Positions 57,001 to 60,717 of a stretch of DNA of 64,000 nucleotides are shown here, in pieces. Location of the stretch: positions 141,863,369-141,927,368 of the forward strand of contig OY755039.1 in assembly GCA_963576565.1 (NCBI GenBank), written 5' to 3'. The DNA comes from Aspidapion aeneum. Lineage: Eukaryota > Arthropoda > Insecta > Coleoptera > Brentidae. Below the pieces are notes generated by a model. That model was given only the letters and a program-made list of their open reading frames with translations. It was not told where the DNA came from and did no database searches. A program made the translations under genes and the position numbers. How positions within the stretch are numbered: the first letter of the stretch is position 1; each line of letters opens with the position of its first letter.

Positions 57001-58915
57001 CGATTAATTATTGGGGAGGGGGCAAACTTGGTCTTTCCTTTACAGCAGCGGACAGATGTCCTGCTGTCCGCTGCTGTTATTAAGTTTGTTATATAGAAGT
57101 TGTCCATTGCAGTTACCTAAAAATGACTTTTTTTGTGTAGGTGGTTAGACGATGCAGGTCTTCCTCAGCACAAAGAGTCGTTCCTTATCAACAGGGTAGA
57201 TGGCAGGGTGTTGCATAGGTTGACTATCGACGATTTAGCTTTATTACACGTTACCTCGCTTATCCACGTGGCCAGTATTAAAAGGGGCATACAGGTGAGA
57301 AACAAGTATTTGAAAAATTAAGGATTACTATATATTTAAAAAATAATTGTTTTACAAGAACACAGTAAAAACAATTTCAAAAACGGCTTTATTAAAAAAA
57401 AAACAAATATTCATGAACCATCATGCCAATTACAATATTTTAAAGACAGTGAGCTGTGTCGTGACGTGATCATCAGAAAAAATTCAACCTTTGCTGTGAC
57501 GTCAACAAAGTTGTAGATTGTGGCCCTTCCGTTTTGATAGCTCTGGTTATCACTTACTTTATTATAATAAATTATTTTCGTTACACCTTGTATAATGTTT
57601 TTTCAGGTTTTAAGGGACAATGACTACGAACCAACCTGCCTAACAAGAAGATCACAACCAGACGATCCAGAAAAGTCGAACCCCAATCAAATCTGTTTAT
57701 GGACAACACATAGGTAACATTTTCAAAATAAAGCACCTATAATGGCTAAGTAACGTGTTTTGGAATTCCGAATCACTGGTTTTTTTAGATCTAAATAGCC
57801 CGACAGTTCGGTGATTTTGTTTGTAAAATGTGCAAGGTGCATGCTTTTAACCCACAAGCTACATTTGTTTCCATCTTTATGGGTAAATCTGAAACAAAAA
57901 ATAAAGAGTATTAAATAAGTAATAATAAGCAAATCATAAAGTTTATATTAAAAACAAATAAAACCTACGCCTCTGGATGCTTTATTACGGCATAATCACA
58001 TAATTAAAAATTAATTGTAGTGTTTGCATATTAGTGAAACGACAAACACACGAATTTAAATTTCCCGCGCCGTGACTAAGTGCTAATGATGTAGGCAATA
58101 TGGCCGCGCGGTTGACCTATGAGAAAGCAGCATTGGAGTGACGTCACATGGGACGGCCTGTCGTTATGGGACCATTTTCAGGTCTACACGTATTCTGTTT
58201 TCATACATAAATATTTACACAATCATAAATCATTACGCGGATTAAATAATATAAACACCAAATTAATCCTAACCTATAAATCATTACTGTTGGTTTATAA
58301 AGGAATCAAGTTTCGACAGAACAAAAAAATTTAGCTGTTCAAGGCGGTATACAATTAATACAATGTCTTTTTTCCTTGGAGCTTTATTTCTACCTCTAAA
58401 TATTTGCCTATAAAACGTTATTCCTGATATTTTCTATTCACTTCGACTTTTGCAACCAAAAGCTGAACAAAACACCATTATGATGCCACAAAAGAACCAG
58501 CGTATTTAAGTCCGTAGTAGCACAAAACCACAAAAACTAAACCTGGTCGTATAGAAATTTGGACACACTCTCTGCAACGGTCTGTCATACATGTTACGCA
58601 TCCTCTCTGTTCCCTGGTCTAACCATGGATGCCTTTTTTTGCAGGGTGATGGAATGGTTACGAGCGGTCGACCTCGCAGAGTACGCGCCGAACCTCAGAG
58701 GAGCAGGAGTCCACGGAGGCCTCATGGTTCTCGAACCTAAGTTCACTCCCGACCTCCTCGCTTCTCTCCTGTCGATACCACCGAACAAAACCCTGCTTAG
58801 GAGGCATCTTAACACCCATTTCAAGGAGCTAGTGGGGAAGGATATTATGCAGGAGAAGAGGGACTTGGAAGCGACCTTGGGGTACACCCCTTTGACACCA
58901 TCGTCAAAATTAAAG
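12172..58915 (+). CDS. Liprin-beta (PPFIBP-like) scaffold gene, 14 visible exons, partial at both ends
   Basis: This is an overview of the spliced gene whose exons are listed separately as E1-E14. Every junction has AG/GT borders and compatible phases: E1-E2 1, E2-E3 1, E3-E4 2, E4-E5 0, E5-E6 0, E6-E7 0, E7-E8 1, E8-E9 1, E9-E10 2, E10-E11 0, E11-E12 2, E12-E13 0, E13-E14 2. The family assignment rests on the coiled-coil signature LSRSSLETQKLEL, the PNLAETEK segment, the RGGVRATAAARLGWS motif and three consecutive SAM domains. Liprin-betas are cytoplasmic scaffolds at cell-cortex and synaptic sites that pair with liprin-alpha through SAM domains; that role is family knowledge. The long central coiled coil of vertebrate homologues is not seen between E6 and E7. 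No start codon or stop codon of the gene lies in the window. Family identity is very likely; the exact N-terminal structure is less certain. Confidence 0.93.
12352..13750. other. Intron, no recognisable gene
   Basis: The sequence is AT-rich. A minus-strand frame at 12661-12975 has no family resemblance I can name and overlaps ordinary intron sequence. Short phrases with GATGGCGCT occur twice (about 12770 and 13319), but no element boundaries are clear. Confidence 0.6.
13750..16885 (+). repeat. Nested tandem array of LINE reverse transcriptase fragments
   Basis: A ~1.5-kb block (about 13955-15380) is repeated at about 15460-16885. Within each block, ~420-450-bp units recur (GGACACCAGAGACCTGTTGC occurs four times). 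Most units read on the plus strand as the same piece of an RT N-terminal region: a (A/D)TG(P/V)(D/N)xVxxxLLKLIQ core, then VL(T/L)DLFNN and NIPND, with stops between units. The longest open piece is 15718-16044 (LVCIDLLKPIQDHLQ; LKVLTDLFNNV). No unit has the catalytic part of an RT. Confidence 0.75.
17515..18845. repeat. Foldback (palindromic) repeat B, ~600-700-bp arms
   Basis: The left arm (CAGTATTTACTAAAGGGTCT, GCGATATGGGTCATCTTTTT, TTAAACCACCCCTTAGGGGT) is followed from about 18130 by the same blocks in inverse order and orientation (ACCCCTGAGGGGTGGTTTAA, AAAGATGACCCATATCGCAA, AGACCCTTTAGTAAATACTG). The centre is near 18125. Single-arm copies lie at 6975-7560 and 27870-28145. There are no ORFs. 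Confidence 0.88.
19200..19329. mobile_element. Short palindromic MITE (~130 bp)
   Basis: The inverted ends CCCGGTGCCCACCTACGACT and GTCGTAGGTGGGAACCGGG extend inward through CTCGTG/CACGAG and a CACGTG-type core. The GC content is well above that of the flanks. A clear target duplication cannot be called. Confidence 0.75.
19497..21340 (-). pseudogene. LINE ORF2 reverse transcriptase (FADD type), frameshifted, 5' truncated
   Basis: The main open part is 19723-20985. RT motifs in order: NYGGISVTSTLSRIYGKI, EEQAGFRAGRSTSDHLF, LLYVDFQKAYDSIPLN, GLKQGCCISPTLFKIYL, LCFADDQIVVAQ (catalytic FADD) and YKYLGLKI. Upstream, in another frame, QKIDSYLGGRRSTESW and DTEWDEHFKKLL precede the RT. Downstream, after a second shift, KRGRPRRSW and WANRNKWRLGIARRRTL form the basic C-terminus. 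Two frameshifts break the ORF and no endonuclease domain is present. The motif set fits a non-LTR retrotransposon, clade undecided. Related copies are at 50468-52440 and 60119-60584. Confidence 0.92.
21660..22324. repeat. TIR repeat E, deleted copy
   Basis: The ends are CCAGTCATTA...CTTGCAAAAGGTGGTGTAGT on the left and CACCTTTTGCAAGCTAAAAT...TAATGACTGG on the right. The interior matches the longer copy at 43419-44457 (TTTCTCAAAAATAAGCAGTT, CAAAATCCAACATGGCGGCG), but much of the left arm is missing. From 22330 to 23080 I see no gene; 22540-22750 is locally GC-richer. Confidence 0.78.
23080..23370 (-). pseudogene. LINE reverse transcriptase fragment abutting exon E2
   Basis: The minus strand encodes KTKEQAGFRKGFSIVGHLL followed by IERANECNISLYIVFRDSEK, the RT motif 2-3 region. 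It is related to the fragment at 7620-7820 (IERANAYNIPLYIAFIDFEK). The first catalytic motif is degraded (FRDSEK). Its upstream end (NRFLKKAILIED on the minus strand) overlaps the acceptor side of liprin-beta exon E2. Confidence 0.8.
23354..23545 (+). CDS. Liprin-beta exon E2 (Pro/Ser-rich), 5' border ambiguous
   Basis: The donor is ACAG|GTATGA, phase 1. The 3' half is convincingly coding and Pro/Ser/Lys-rich (PLPSPAPRNSPQTSPPK, then KTPKRSGGDLRT). The best-looking acceptor is GCTTTTTTCAG ending at 23353, which keeps the phase with E1. That acceptor and the first ~50 nt overlap the end of an antisense LINE RT remnant. Two inner AG sites with weaker pyrimidine tracts, one followed by ACTTTCAATGG and one followed by TACCACTCCC, also keep the frame. 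The original exon may therefore start later, with the upstream part exonised from the element. The segment is likely disordered, with many SP/TP sites that could be phosphorylated (inference). Confidence 0.78.
23885..25545. mobile_element. TIR element filled with degenerate ~180-bp minisatellite
   Basis: The inner inverted ends AAATAAACGTAGGGTGAAGG (from about 23929) and CACCCTACGTTTATTT (to about 25496) pair over ~33 bp including GATGATCCACGG. Weaker outer inverted sequence with C/G-runs extends to about 23885 and 25545. The interior holds five or more degenerate units with AAAGGAAATTTCATT and GACGCCCCTGGA phrases spaced about 130-185 bp. There is no transposase. The arrangement resembles foldback-type elements. 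Confidence 0.7.
25591..25819 (+). CDS. Liprin-beta exon E3 (Arg/His- then Pro/Tyr/Gly-rich)
   Basis: The acceptor is ATAATTCCAG and the donor is GAG AG|GTAATG; the exon enters phase 1 and leaves phase 2. Only one frame is open. It begins with a basic region (LDRRRHSHKREERDQKSRS) and continues with a Pro/Tyr/Gly-rich region (HTPPYQQNGYLLGSPASC). The first codon is completed as Gly by the last G of E2 and the last is completed as Arg by E4. The acceptor lies only about 45 bp downstream of the TIR-minisatellite element that fills most of the preceding intron. No known domain is recognised. Confidence 0.82.
25985..26300. repeat. Short repeats around GCACTATTCTGACAGTTT
   Basis: GCACTATTCTGACAGTTTC at about 26037 has an inverted partner AAACTGTCAGAATAGTGC near 26216. 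AGAACAGCTGTCTTCTTTCA recurs directly near 26287. These suggest a small non-autonomous element. Otherwise 25820-26870 shows nothing recognisable. Confidence 0.55.
26866..27015 (-). pseudogene. LINE ORF2 C-terminal tail fragment
   Basis: The minus strand reads DDLKRHAGARWINMATDREE, then breaks, with traces of GRPMSKDGSKK in another frame. It ends next to a TATCTATCTATC microsatellite. It parallels the better preserved tail at 36047-36350 (RWAGDLKKHAITRWINTATD). A short microsatellite at a LINE 3' end is typical of several non-LTR clades. Confidence 0.75.
27070..27517 (+). repeat. Repeat C, forward arm upstream of exon E4
   Basis: This is the reverse complement of the 524-bp units at 28645-29780, though more diverged (GAGCTGTCGTAGGTCACGGA, GCAGTGTTCCGAGGAGTCCC, GATTAGCCACGAAACTTGTT). 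It ends about 25 bp before the acceptor of E4. Confidence 0.85.
27544..27766 (+). CDS. Liprin-beta exon E4 (Cys/Tyr/Gly/Pro-rich)
   Basis: The acceptor is a T-rich run ending TTTTTTTTAG and the donor is ATTAAG|GTATCA; the exon enters phase 2 and leaves phase 0. About 74 residues are encoded, including MLMEHRYQERGSHPDLYGE and the unusual Cys/Pro/Tyr cluster LGPPPPCCYYGGADRGGGY. The final residues YIK join in phase to PGEQDEKV of E5, where the coiled coil starts. The exon is flanked on both sides by oppositely oriented copies of one repeat family, and the upstream copy ends about 25 bp before the acceptor. No known domain is recognised in the exon itself. Confidence 0.83.
27870..28145 (+). repeat. 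Fragment of repeat B
   Basis: AGTATTAACTAAAGGGTCT, ATATTTAAACCTCCACACGT and CAGCTGTCCGCTATATTTTA match one arm of the 17.5-18.8 kb palindrome. It lies directly after exon E4. From 28150 to 28640 nothing else is recognised. Confidence 0.75.
28645..29780 (-). repeat. Repeat C, tandem 524-bp units (2.2 copies), reverse orientation
   Basis: AACAAACGTGGAATTTCGTA starts units at about 28645, 29169 and 29693, giving a period of 524 bp. The two full units are nearly identical, with only a few substitutions seen, so the duplication is recent. The third is truncated after GTGGCTAATCGGGC. They lie inverted relative to the copy upstream of E4. Confidence 0.92.
29950..30280. repeat. Hairpin repeat with ~95-bp arms
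   Basis: CATGTTTTCCTCGGTTTCGC and GCGAAACCGAGGAAAACATG are exact inverse partners, extending outward through TATTTTTTGGTTATAAT/ATAACCGAAAAATA and a GCGAAGC/GCTTCGC border. The spacer is about 130 bp. Confidence 0.85.
30780..31010. repeat. Dispersed ACAGGGTGT-family repeat fragment
   Basis: TTTTTAATTTCGATACTACA, TTGATTGGGCTC and CATTCGATTGGCCGT phrases match the copies at 3822-5890 and 54112-54420. There is no coding content. Confidence 0.65.
31273..31455 (+). pseudogene. THAP-domain exon, interrupted by a stop codon
   Basis: From ATG the frame reads MSYKWCVVPQCSNTSRKTSE, then a TAA stop, then LFIHVPTAVKERKKWLELAR and SLYICEDHFD, ending at a GTGAGT donor. The C-x4-C, the conserved P and W, and the C-x2-H-F pattern of the THAP zinc-coordinating DNA-binding domain are all present. 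The single in-frame stop replaces a residue between SE and LF. It is probably a decayed transposon- or host-derived THAP gene. A possible continuation after AATTTTGCAG at 32009 (LLLAKKPATIKEF) is in a different phase, so a second exon is not claimed. Confidence 0.75.
32776..32952 (+). CDS. Liprin-beta exon E5 (start of coiled coil)
   Basis: The acceptor is TTTATTTATAG and the donor is CAAAGG|GTAAGT, a perfect consensus. The exon is 59 codons, phase 0 to 0. The sequence is a heptad-rich coiled coil (LQYEKENLQLQVQVLTEQIE, then KISDLEKIVHEKKQLL). It matches the liprin-beta coiled-coil segment that in vertebrates contains NDKESLVLQVSVLTDQVEAQ. Such coiled coils mediate homodimerisation in the family. 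The phase-0 borders and direct continuity with E6 (LQR|EMLSRSS) make this one of the most secure exons. Confidence 0.95.
33118..33180. repeat. Partial, diverged unit of the 241-bp repeat
   Basis: AGTTCGGAATACAAAGTTCG and GAGAGGCGCTTATTACAG correspond to GTTCGGAGTACAAAGTTGG and GAGAGGCGCTGATTCGTG of the tandem pair at 34559-35042. Confidence 0.7.
33611..33980. mobile_element. MITE with ~28-bp TIRs (370 bp)
   Basis: The left end ACAGGGTCCGGCAGAATGAT continues CTCCCACA; the right end is TGTGGGAG, then ATCATTATGCCGGATCCTGT. The inverted repeats differ at two positions. There is no ORF. The target duplication is not clear. The stretch from 33980 to 34558 is AT-rich without features. Confidence 0.82.
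34559..35042. repeat. Tandem duplication, two 241-242-bp units
   Basis: Both units begin GAGAACGATTTCATTGATGG and end GTCATTCGTCTATGG. Between them only a handful of substitutions are visible (for example CATGACACC/CACGACACC), so the duplication is recent. Another degenerate piece lies at 33118-33180. From 35043 to 36046 I see no gene. Confidence 0.92.
36047..36350 (-). pseudogene. LINE ORF2 C-terminal fragment
   Basis: The minus strand reads WNKCIVNWRPWENKRSRGRP, QMRWAGDLKKHAITRWINTA and TDREEWKMLGEAYVRKCIEE before a stop. GRP-x-x-RW-x-DD/GD-(I/L)KK ... W-x-x-x-A-x-DR-x-x-W-x-x-LGEAYV is the usual C-terminus of an insect non-LTR ORF2. The upstream RT is absent, so the copy is severely 5' truncated. 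Confidence 0.85.
36459..36694. mobile_element. hAT-type MITE, second copy (236 bp), with TSD
   Basis: The ends CAGCGGCGTAGCGTG and CACGCTACGCCACTG are inverted repeats with one mismatch. The flanks TCCGTTTG (36451-36458) and TTCGTTTG (36695-36702) are an 8-bp target duplication with one mismatch. It is a shorter relative of the element at 4483-4854. The host repeat exists without the insertion at about 41756-41770. Confidence 0.92.
36703..37030. repeat. Dispersed repeat D with CAGA tract
   Basis: CACACGCCATATTTTCACAT-type start, CAAATCGGGCAAGCGATTTT, GGTTGGTCGTTACAGACAGA and TTTTTCTCGAAAAAATTAGG phrases match 41720-42150. The CAGA run here is short. It is interrupted upstream by the hAT MITE. 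Confidence 0.85.
37104..38646. repeat. Large foldback element (1.54 kb), arms over 500 bp
   Basis: The left end GTACAGCGTGTCCCATTTTC and right end GAAAATGGGACACGCTGTAC are exact inverse partners. Complementarity then continues inward with small differences (GCACCTTACCGTGCTCTTTT; AAATACGGACCTGGATTTTT; GGAAATTTCCAACGTA). The unpaired centre is roughly 37.7-38.1 kb and holds no ORF. The right end is about 150 bp from exon E6. Confidence 0.92.
38799..39011 (+). CDS. Liprin-beta exon E6 (conserved LSRSSLETQKLEL coiled coil and linker)
   Basis: The acceptor is TTTTTTTCAG and the donor is AGTCAG|GTAACC; 71 codons, phase 0 to 0. The first ~40 residues carry the liprin-beta hallmark EMLSRSSLETQKLELM followed by SELKLNAAALERENIELR, still coiled coil. 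The rest is a low-complexity linker (PRSHSGSQPQLTSTPNQSSQ). Vertebrate proteins continue with a long additional coiled coil here, whereas this exon passes into a Ser/Thr/Pro linker. Either this lineage or isoform is shorter, or further exons in the next intron were not recognised. The 1.54-kb palindromic element ends about 150 bp upstream of the acceptor. Confidence 0.95.
39338..41193. mobile_element. Possible TIR element bounded by ACCCAAGTAACAT
   Basis: GTACCCAAGTAACATTTC at the left and ATGTTACTTGGGTAC at the right form inverted ends about 1.85 kb apart. The inside repeats TTCTATATGGCCGCCTAT-type phrases and shows no coding region. The same ACCCAAGTAACATTTCATGT motif starts the sequence after exon E14 (58930) and its copy. 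The element call is tentative. Confidence 0.45.
41585..42150. repeat. Dispersed repeat D, full copy with internal partial duplication
   Basis: TTAACTCCGGACTCAATTAC occurs at about 41733 and a related phrase at about 41617, then CATATTTTCACATAAACTCT. The block ends TTTTTCTCGAAAAAATTAGG. It contains the uninterrupted CCTTTCGTTTGATATCAC site that is split by the hAT MITE in the 36.4-kb copy. Confidence 0.85.
41953..42029. repeat. (CAGA)n microsatellite
   Basis: This is a tetranucleotide run of about 77 bp with CATA interruptions inside repeat D. Open frames across it on both strands are artefacts of the repeat. Confidence 0.95.
42409..42745. repeat. Repeat C hairpin, ~165-bp arms, almost no loop
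   Basis: The left arm contains CCTCACGGGGGTCCAAGATC and GGGACTCCTCAGAACACTGC; the right arm contains GCAGTGTTCTGAGGAGTCCC and GATCTTGGACCCCCGTGAGG. The centre is near 42577 with a loop of only a few bases. It is the same family as the arms around exon E4 and ends about 160 bp upstream of E7. Confidence 0.93.
42908..43157 (+). CDS. Liprin-beta exon E7 (Ser/Pro-rich linker)
   Basis: The acceptor is CTTTTTGTAG and the donor is TTCG|GTAAGA. The exon enters phase 0, leaves phase 1 and encodes 83 complete codons. It begins ILRVSPSQSPVILAANG, which resembles the TILQVS segment of the vertebrate linker, then PKTPPSNYKRQIDIQYGSLP, and ends KKGVAF. There is no folded domain; proline-directed phosphorylation sites are plausible. 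Reading through the donor meets a stop about 60 nt later, so intron retention would truncate the protein before the SAM domains. A 0.34-kb near-perfect hairpin repeat ends about 160 bp upstream. Confidence 0.92.
43419..44457. repeat. TIR/foldback repeat E, ~300-bp inner arms
   Basis: The ends are CCAGTCATTA on the left and TAATGACTGG on the right. Inner blocks such as AACTGATTATTTTTGAGAAA and TTTCTCAAAAATAATCAGTT, or GCTGAGATACGAACCCTGAA and TTCAGGGTTCGTATCTCAGC, pair in inverse orientation. There is no ORF. A deleted relative is at 21660-22324. Confidence 0.88.
44458..49396. other. Intron, no confident gene; possible decayed elements
   Basis: This is mostly AT-rich intron. CAGTGGCGGATCCAGGGGGG at about 48244 looks like the start of a hAT-type MITE whose other end is not found. 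Around 46540 a short frame MGNNSRKTCAVCGKMSGRSK has a C-x2-C reminiscent of a zinc-finger start but stops after 35 codons. A diverged inverted pair (TCGCACCCCCGCT near 46630; GCGGGTGTGCGA near 49170) may bound an old element. Confidence 0.4.
49397..49474 (+). CDS. Liprin-beta exon E8, symmetric 78-nt exon encoding the basic stretch ending PNL
   Basis: This exon was found by searching the 10.7-kb intron for the basic segment that precedes AETEK in liprin-betas. The acceptor is ATTATATTTTAG and the donor is TTTAG|GTGAAT. It is exactly 78 nt with phase 1 on both sides, so including or skipping it keeps frame. It encodes RNNGGSIGFLPSFG followed by VRLRGFSVPNL; the last G combines with CC of E9 to give Ala, reconstituting PNLAETEK. 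Vertebrate proteins have a comparable FGRGFFKIK...SAPNLAETEK. The Gly-rich start may be lineage specific. Because it is symmetric it could be a cassette exon. No transcript data support it here. Confidence 0.82.
50468..52440 (-). pseudogene. LINE ORF2 reverse transcriptase (FADD type), multiply broken
   Basis: Minus-strand pieces in order: NRKMWWTEKIQEMVKENKR (pre-RT), CHDINTHVGGRQSSEVWKF, SIKKLKSGKASGPGGIYAKI, NYRGISVTSTLSRLYGRI, EQSGFRAGRSCSDNIFCLKE, GLRQRCCISLTLFKIYI, FADDQVIVAND, KYVYLGVTF, and a basic C-terminus RRPKLEWQQSIQRSM...RRWRIGVGQRRKTF ending at 50468. Stops and frameshifts separate the pieces, and the segment with FxDFxKAFD is missing between motifs 2 and 4. Motif order and wording mirror the 19.5-21.3 kb copy, but at lower identity, so they are related but distinct elements. 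Confidence 0.88.
52954..53342 (-). mobile_element. Solo LTR-like element (389 bp)
   Basis: The block starts TGTTACGGGTTC and ends AAATGTGTAACA, giving TG...CA borders with TGTTAC/GTAACA short inverted ends. Read on the minus strand it has a palindromic TATA region (CCCTATATATAGGG) followed downstream by AAAATAAA, the layout expected of U3-R. No retroviral-type coding sequence is adjacent and a clean target duplication is not seen. Confidence 0.6.
53864..54101 (+). CDS. Liprin-beta exon E9 (AETEK; RGGVRATAAARLGWS)
   Basis: The acceptor is TCATGTTTTTAG and the donor is CCCCAA|GTAAGT; it enters phase 1 and leaves phase 2. It encodes AETEKVGSEEIDSTKESSPG, a basic KNKGIKKIFGKMKRSGSG block and the conserved FTRGGVRATAAARLGWSEPR motif just ahead of the first SAM domain. 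This order (acidic, basic, RGG-TRAT-RLGWS) is diagnostic for liprin-beta. The last codon, AA|, is completed as Lys by the first A of E10. A strong consensus donor makes the 3' border secure. Confidence 0.95.
54112..54420. repeat. Dispersed ACAGGGTGT-family repeat after exon E9
   Basis: It begins TATACAGGGTGTCCCAAATA immediately after the E9 donor, with TTTTTAATTTCGATAGAACA and GACTGGGCTCGGAATAACGC inside. Fragments of the same family occur at 3822-5890, 30780-31010 and around 32450-32740. Confidence 0.7.
54669..54765 (+). CDS. Liprin-beta exon E10 (first half of SAM1)
   Basis: The acceptor is AAAATTTCAG and the donor is TGG|GTACGT; it enters phase 2 and leaves phase 0. It encodes PFSEWDTESICDWLEDLGL followed by DQYITEAKRW, the start of the first SAM domain. 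The Trp-x-Trp-type helix 1 and the LEDLGLDQY helix match liprin-beta SAM1 (vertebrate KWTKEQVCNWLMEQGLGSY). The domain continues in E11. SAM domains of liprin-betas mediate protein-protein contacts, including with liprin-alpha (family knowledge). Confidence 0.96.
54784..55060. repeat. Single-arm copy of foldback repeat A
   Basis: ACAGGGTGTTTCAGATAAAA, CCCCCTTCGAGGGTTTAACT and CCCTATATTTTGAATAGGG match the left arm of the element at 885-1545. Confidence 0.75.
55446..55624 (+). CDS. Liprin-beta exon E11 (second half of SAM1, start of SAM2)
   Basis: The acceptor is TTTTTTTTTAG and the donor is TTAAG|GTGAGT; it enters phase 0 and leaves phase 2. It encodes VKTGQQLQECSMTEIEKELN followed by IKNALHRKKLQLAL, the C-terminal helices of SAM1, then an acidic spacer and LDTAWVLR, the first helix of SAM2. 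Vertebrate homologues have the near-identical ELGIKHSLHRKKLQLAL. The intron after this exon contains the ~1-kb (TTTTTA)n tract. Confidence 0.96.
55957..56967. repeat. (TTTTTA)n hexanucleotide tract, ~1 kb
   Basis: There are about 165 near-perfect TTTTTA units, with small interruptions near 56638-56695 and 56785-56812. The long open frames across it (alternating Phe-Ile or Phe-Leu on plus, Lys-Asn on minus) are artefacts. It sits in the intron between E11 and E12 and ends about 170 bp before the E12 acceptor. Confidence 0.98.
57141..57294 (+). CDS. Liprin-beta exon E12 (SAM2 core)
   Basis: The acceptor is TTTTTTTGTGTAG and the donor is ATACAG|GTGAGA; it enters phase 2 and leaves phase 0. It encodes WLDDAGLPQHKESFLINRVD, then GRVLHRLTIDDLALLHVTS and the terminal helix HVASIKRGIQ. 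This is a full match to the central and C-terminal helices of liprin-beta SAM2 (vertebrate WLDDIGLPQYK...RVDGRMLHYMTVDDL). It lies about 170 bp downstream of the hexanucleotide tract. Confidence 0.97.
57607..57713 (+). CDS. Liprin-beta exon E13 (SAM2-SAM3 linker)
   Basis: The acceptor is AATGTTTTTTCAG and the donor is CATAG|GTAACA; it enters phase 0 and leaves phase 2. It encodes VLRDNDYEPTCLTRR, a polar DDPEKSNPNQ linker and CLWTTHR, which starts helix 1 of SAM3. Vertebrate proteins have VLRINNFEPNCLRRR and a KWTNHR motif at the same places. The exon is short, and its identity is secured by phase and by homology on both sides. Confidence 0.96.
57714..58644. other. Intron between E13 and E14, no gene seen
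   Basis: AT-rich intron. Short frames on either strand have no recognisable domain. The acceptor of E14 is preceded by a good pyrimidine tract. Confidence 0.7.
58645..58915 (+). CDS. Liprin-beta exon E14 (SAM3)
   Basis: The acceptor is GCCTTTTTTTGCAG and the donor is TTAAAG|GTAATT; it enters phase 2 and leaves phase 0. It encodes VMEWLRAVDLAEYAPNLRGA, GVHGGLMVLEPKF, then LLSIPPNKTLLRRHLNTHF, the whole third SAM domain, and ends TPLTPSSKLK. This is the most conserved part of the family. At least one further exon (the basic C-terminal tail and the stop codon) must lie beyond the window, because reading through the donor stops within three codons. Part of this exon is duplicated about 1.8 kb downstream. 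Confidence 0.97.
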
Positions 58916-59961
58916 GTAATTTAAAAGTAACCCAAGTAACATTTCATGTTTGCTAAGGGTTGCTAGAAGTTTGCGAAAACCAAATTACAAAATGTAAAAT
59001 TTTATAGCGAGGTGACGAGAACGTTGTGGGGACCCCTATACTACTTTTGTAACAATGCTGTGACGTAGCACTGACGTAACGGCCTCCATGACACTCGAGT
59101 TACCAGACAACCGTTGTTTACGAACGAAATAAGTCGATTTAATGCAAATTACCTTAGTCCAAAGTTGCTCCGTTTCAGACAGAATTTAAAAATTAAAAAT
59201 CGATTTTATTAAAATTTATGAACATTTCTCAACGCATTACATTAAAAATTGGTACTCGGGGGTTTTTTGGGATGCGAAACCTAAATATAGACATTTTTTC
59301 ACTGTGGCCGTTAGAGGGCGCTTCACAATGCTCATTTATGGTTTAAAATGACCATAACTTTTTTCTCAGTGTATTTTTCAACTTTTTTTGTTGATAAAAT
59401 ACTTTCCTGAACTTTTTTAAGCAAAAAAGATAAAATCTGTTAGGGTGAGCCGTTTTCGAGATATTTCCGTTTTTAGTGTTCGATGCCGCAATGGAATATT
59501 AAAATTATTTTGGATCAAAAGATTTTGCTGCTACGTTTAAGGATTAAATTTAGTCAGTAAATGAGTTATTAATTTTTTTTTGTCGTTTAATCATTTTCGG
59601 TAGGTATCAGTCAATTTCTGGGAAAATAGTTTCACTTAAAATAAAAAACACCCTGTATCTCTGAATGAAGAGCAATTTCGGACTAAGGTAAGTTGCTTTA
59701 AATCGACTTTGGACCTCAGGAATATGTGCTAAGATTTTGTACAGACCTTTTAGAGACACCCTGTATACAACAGAACATAAAGTAGCAATAATTATTAATT
59801 AAAAGGCCTGTAGTTTACAGACCATGATTTTAACTACTACTACTGAAGTAAGAACATTACTTTTAATGCGACCAAAGTAAAGAACTGGCATCATTGCACA
59901 AATTATCTGTTTTTCAAACCAGGGGTGAAATTAAAGGATGAAAAATTATTTAAAAAAATTT

Positions 59962-60034
59962 GTGCATCGACCGGGATTTGAACCGTGACCTTTGCCTATG
60001 TACGCCAACGCCCTACCAATTAGGCCACCGACAC
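59962..60034 (-). repeat. tRNA-derived sequence (SINE head or tRNA pseudogene)
   Basis: Read on the minus strand it has a box-A-like TGGCCTAATTGGTAGGGCG and a box-B-like CGGTTCAAATCCCGG about 35 nt downstream, in a 73-nt tRNA-sized unit. The acceptor stem pairs only over its outer four positions, and the anticodon and T stems have mismatches, so it is unlikely to be a functional tRNA. Upstream intron at 58916-59940 holds nothing else I recognise. Confidence 0.65.
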
Positions 60035-60118
60035 CATGATAAATCACAGTCAATGTCACAGTGTAGGAATGCTAGTTCTCAGAGTATTTACTTTATACAA
60101 AAATAAAACATTTTTATA

Positions 60119-60584
60119 CAGTTATACCGCAATAATAAGGCAAAAGTTAAAATAAAAGCAAAACTAACCAAAGGCTTTCAAGTAAATAAAGGTCTTAAAC
60201 AAGGTTGCTGTATCTCGCCTACGCTCTTCAAGATATACTTGGAACAAGTCCTTAAAGTATGGAAGAGAAAATGTCAAAACATGGGAATTCCGTTGGACGA
60301 AACCACCTTGTATACTTTATGTTTCGCCGATGATCAGATAGTAGTGGCTCAGGATTATGACGACCTCGAATATATGACACGAAAACTAATAGAAGAGTAC
60401 AATAAGTGGGGACTAGAGGTTACTCTCAATAAGACAAAGTATATGTGTATCGGTGGAACGAAACAGGCTCTAATCTTAAATACCGGACAGCGAATTTAGT
60501 CCTGTGATGAGTATAAATACTTAGGTCTAAAAATTACAGCTGACGGAACACTAGACAAAGCTATAAAAGATCGAAACGTACAAG
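60119..60584 (+). pseudogene. LINE reverse transcriptase fragment fused to the partial exon E14 copy
   Basis: The plus strand reads LTKGFQVNKGLKQGCCISPT, LFKIYLEQVLKVWKRKC, LCFADDQIVVAQDYDDLEYM and MCIGGTKQALILNTGQRI, then a stop, then CDEYKYLGLKITADGTL. It is almost identical to the corresponding part of the minus-strand copy at 19497-21340. It ends abruptly at GTACAAGGAAC, where the liprin-beta exon duplicate begins. It is truncated at both ends and dead. Confidence 0.92.
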
Positions 60585-60717
60585 GAACAAAACCCTGCTC
60601 AGGAGGCATCTTAACACCCATTTCAAGGAGCTGGTGGGGAAGGATATTATGCAGGAGAAAAGGGACTTGGAAGCGACCTTGGGGTACACCCCTTTGACAC
60701 CATCGTCAAAATTAAAG
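60585..60717 (+). pseudogene. Partial duplicate of liprin-beta exon E14 (3' half with donor)
   Basis: This block copies the 3' half of E14 from the NKTLLRRHL codons to the AAAG|GTAATT donor, and the copy continues about 210 bp into the following intron. The encoded residues are identical to E14; the three differences I see are synonymous (CTT/CTC, CTA/CTG, AAG/AAA). The 5' half of the exon and its acceptor are missing, replaced by a LINE RT fragment, so the block cannot be spliced in as a normal SAM3 exon. It is probably a recent local duplication, or an assembly duplicate of two alleles. Confidence 0.85.

Noticed and set aside
55924..57096. 390-aa and 356-aa open frames of alternating Phe-Ile or Phe-Leu
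   Set aside because: They are translations of the (TTTTTA)n tract, whose 6-bp period never creates a stop in these frames.
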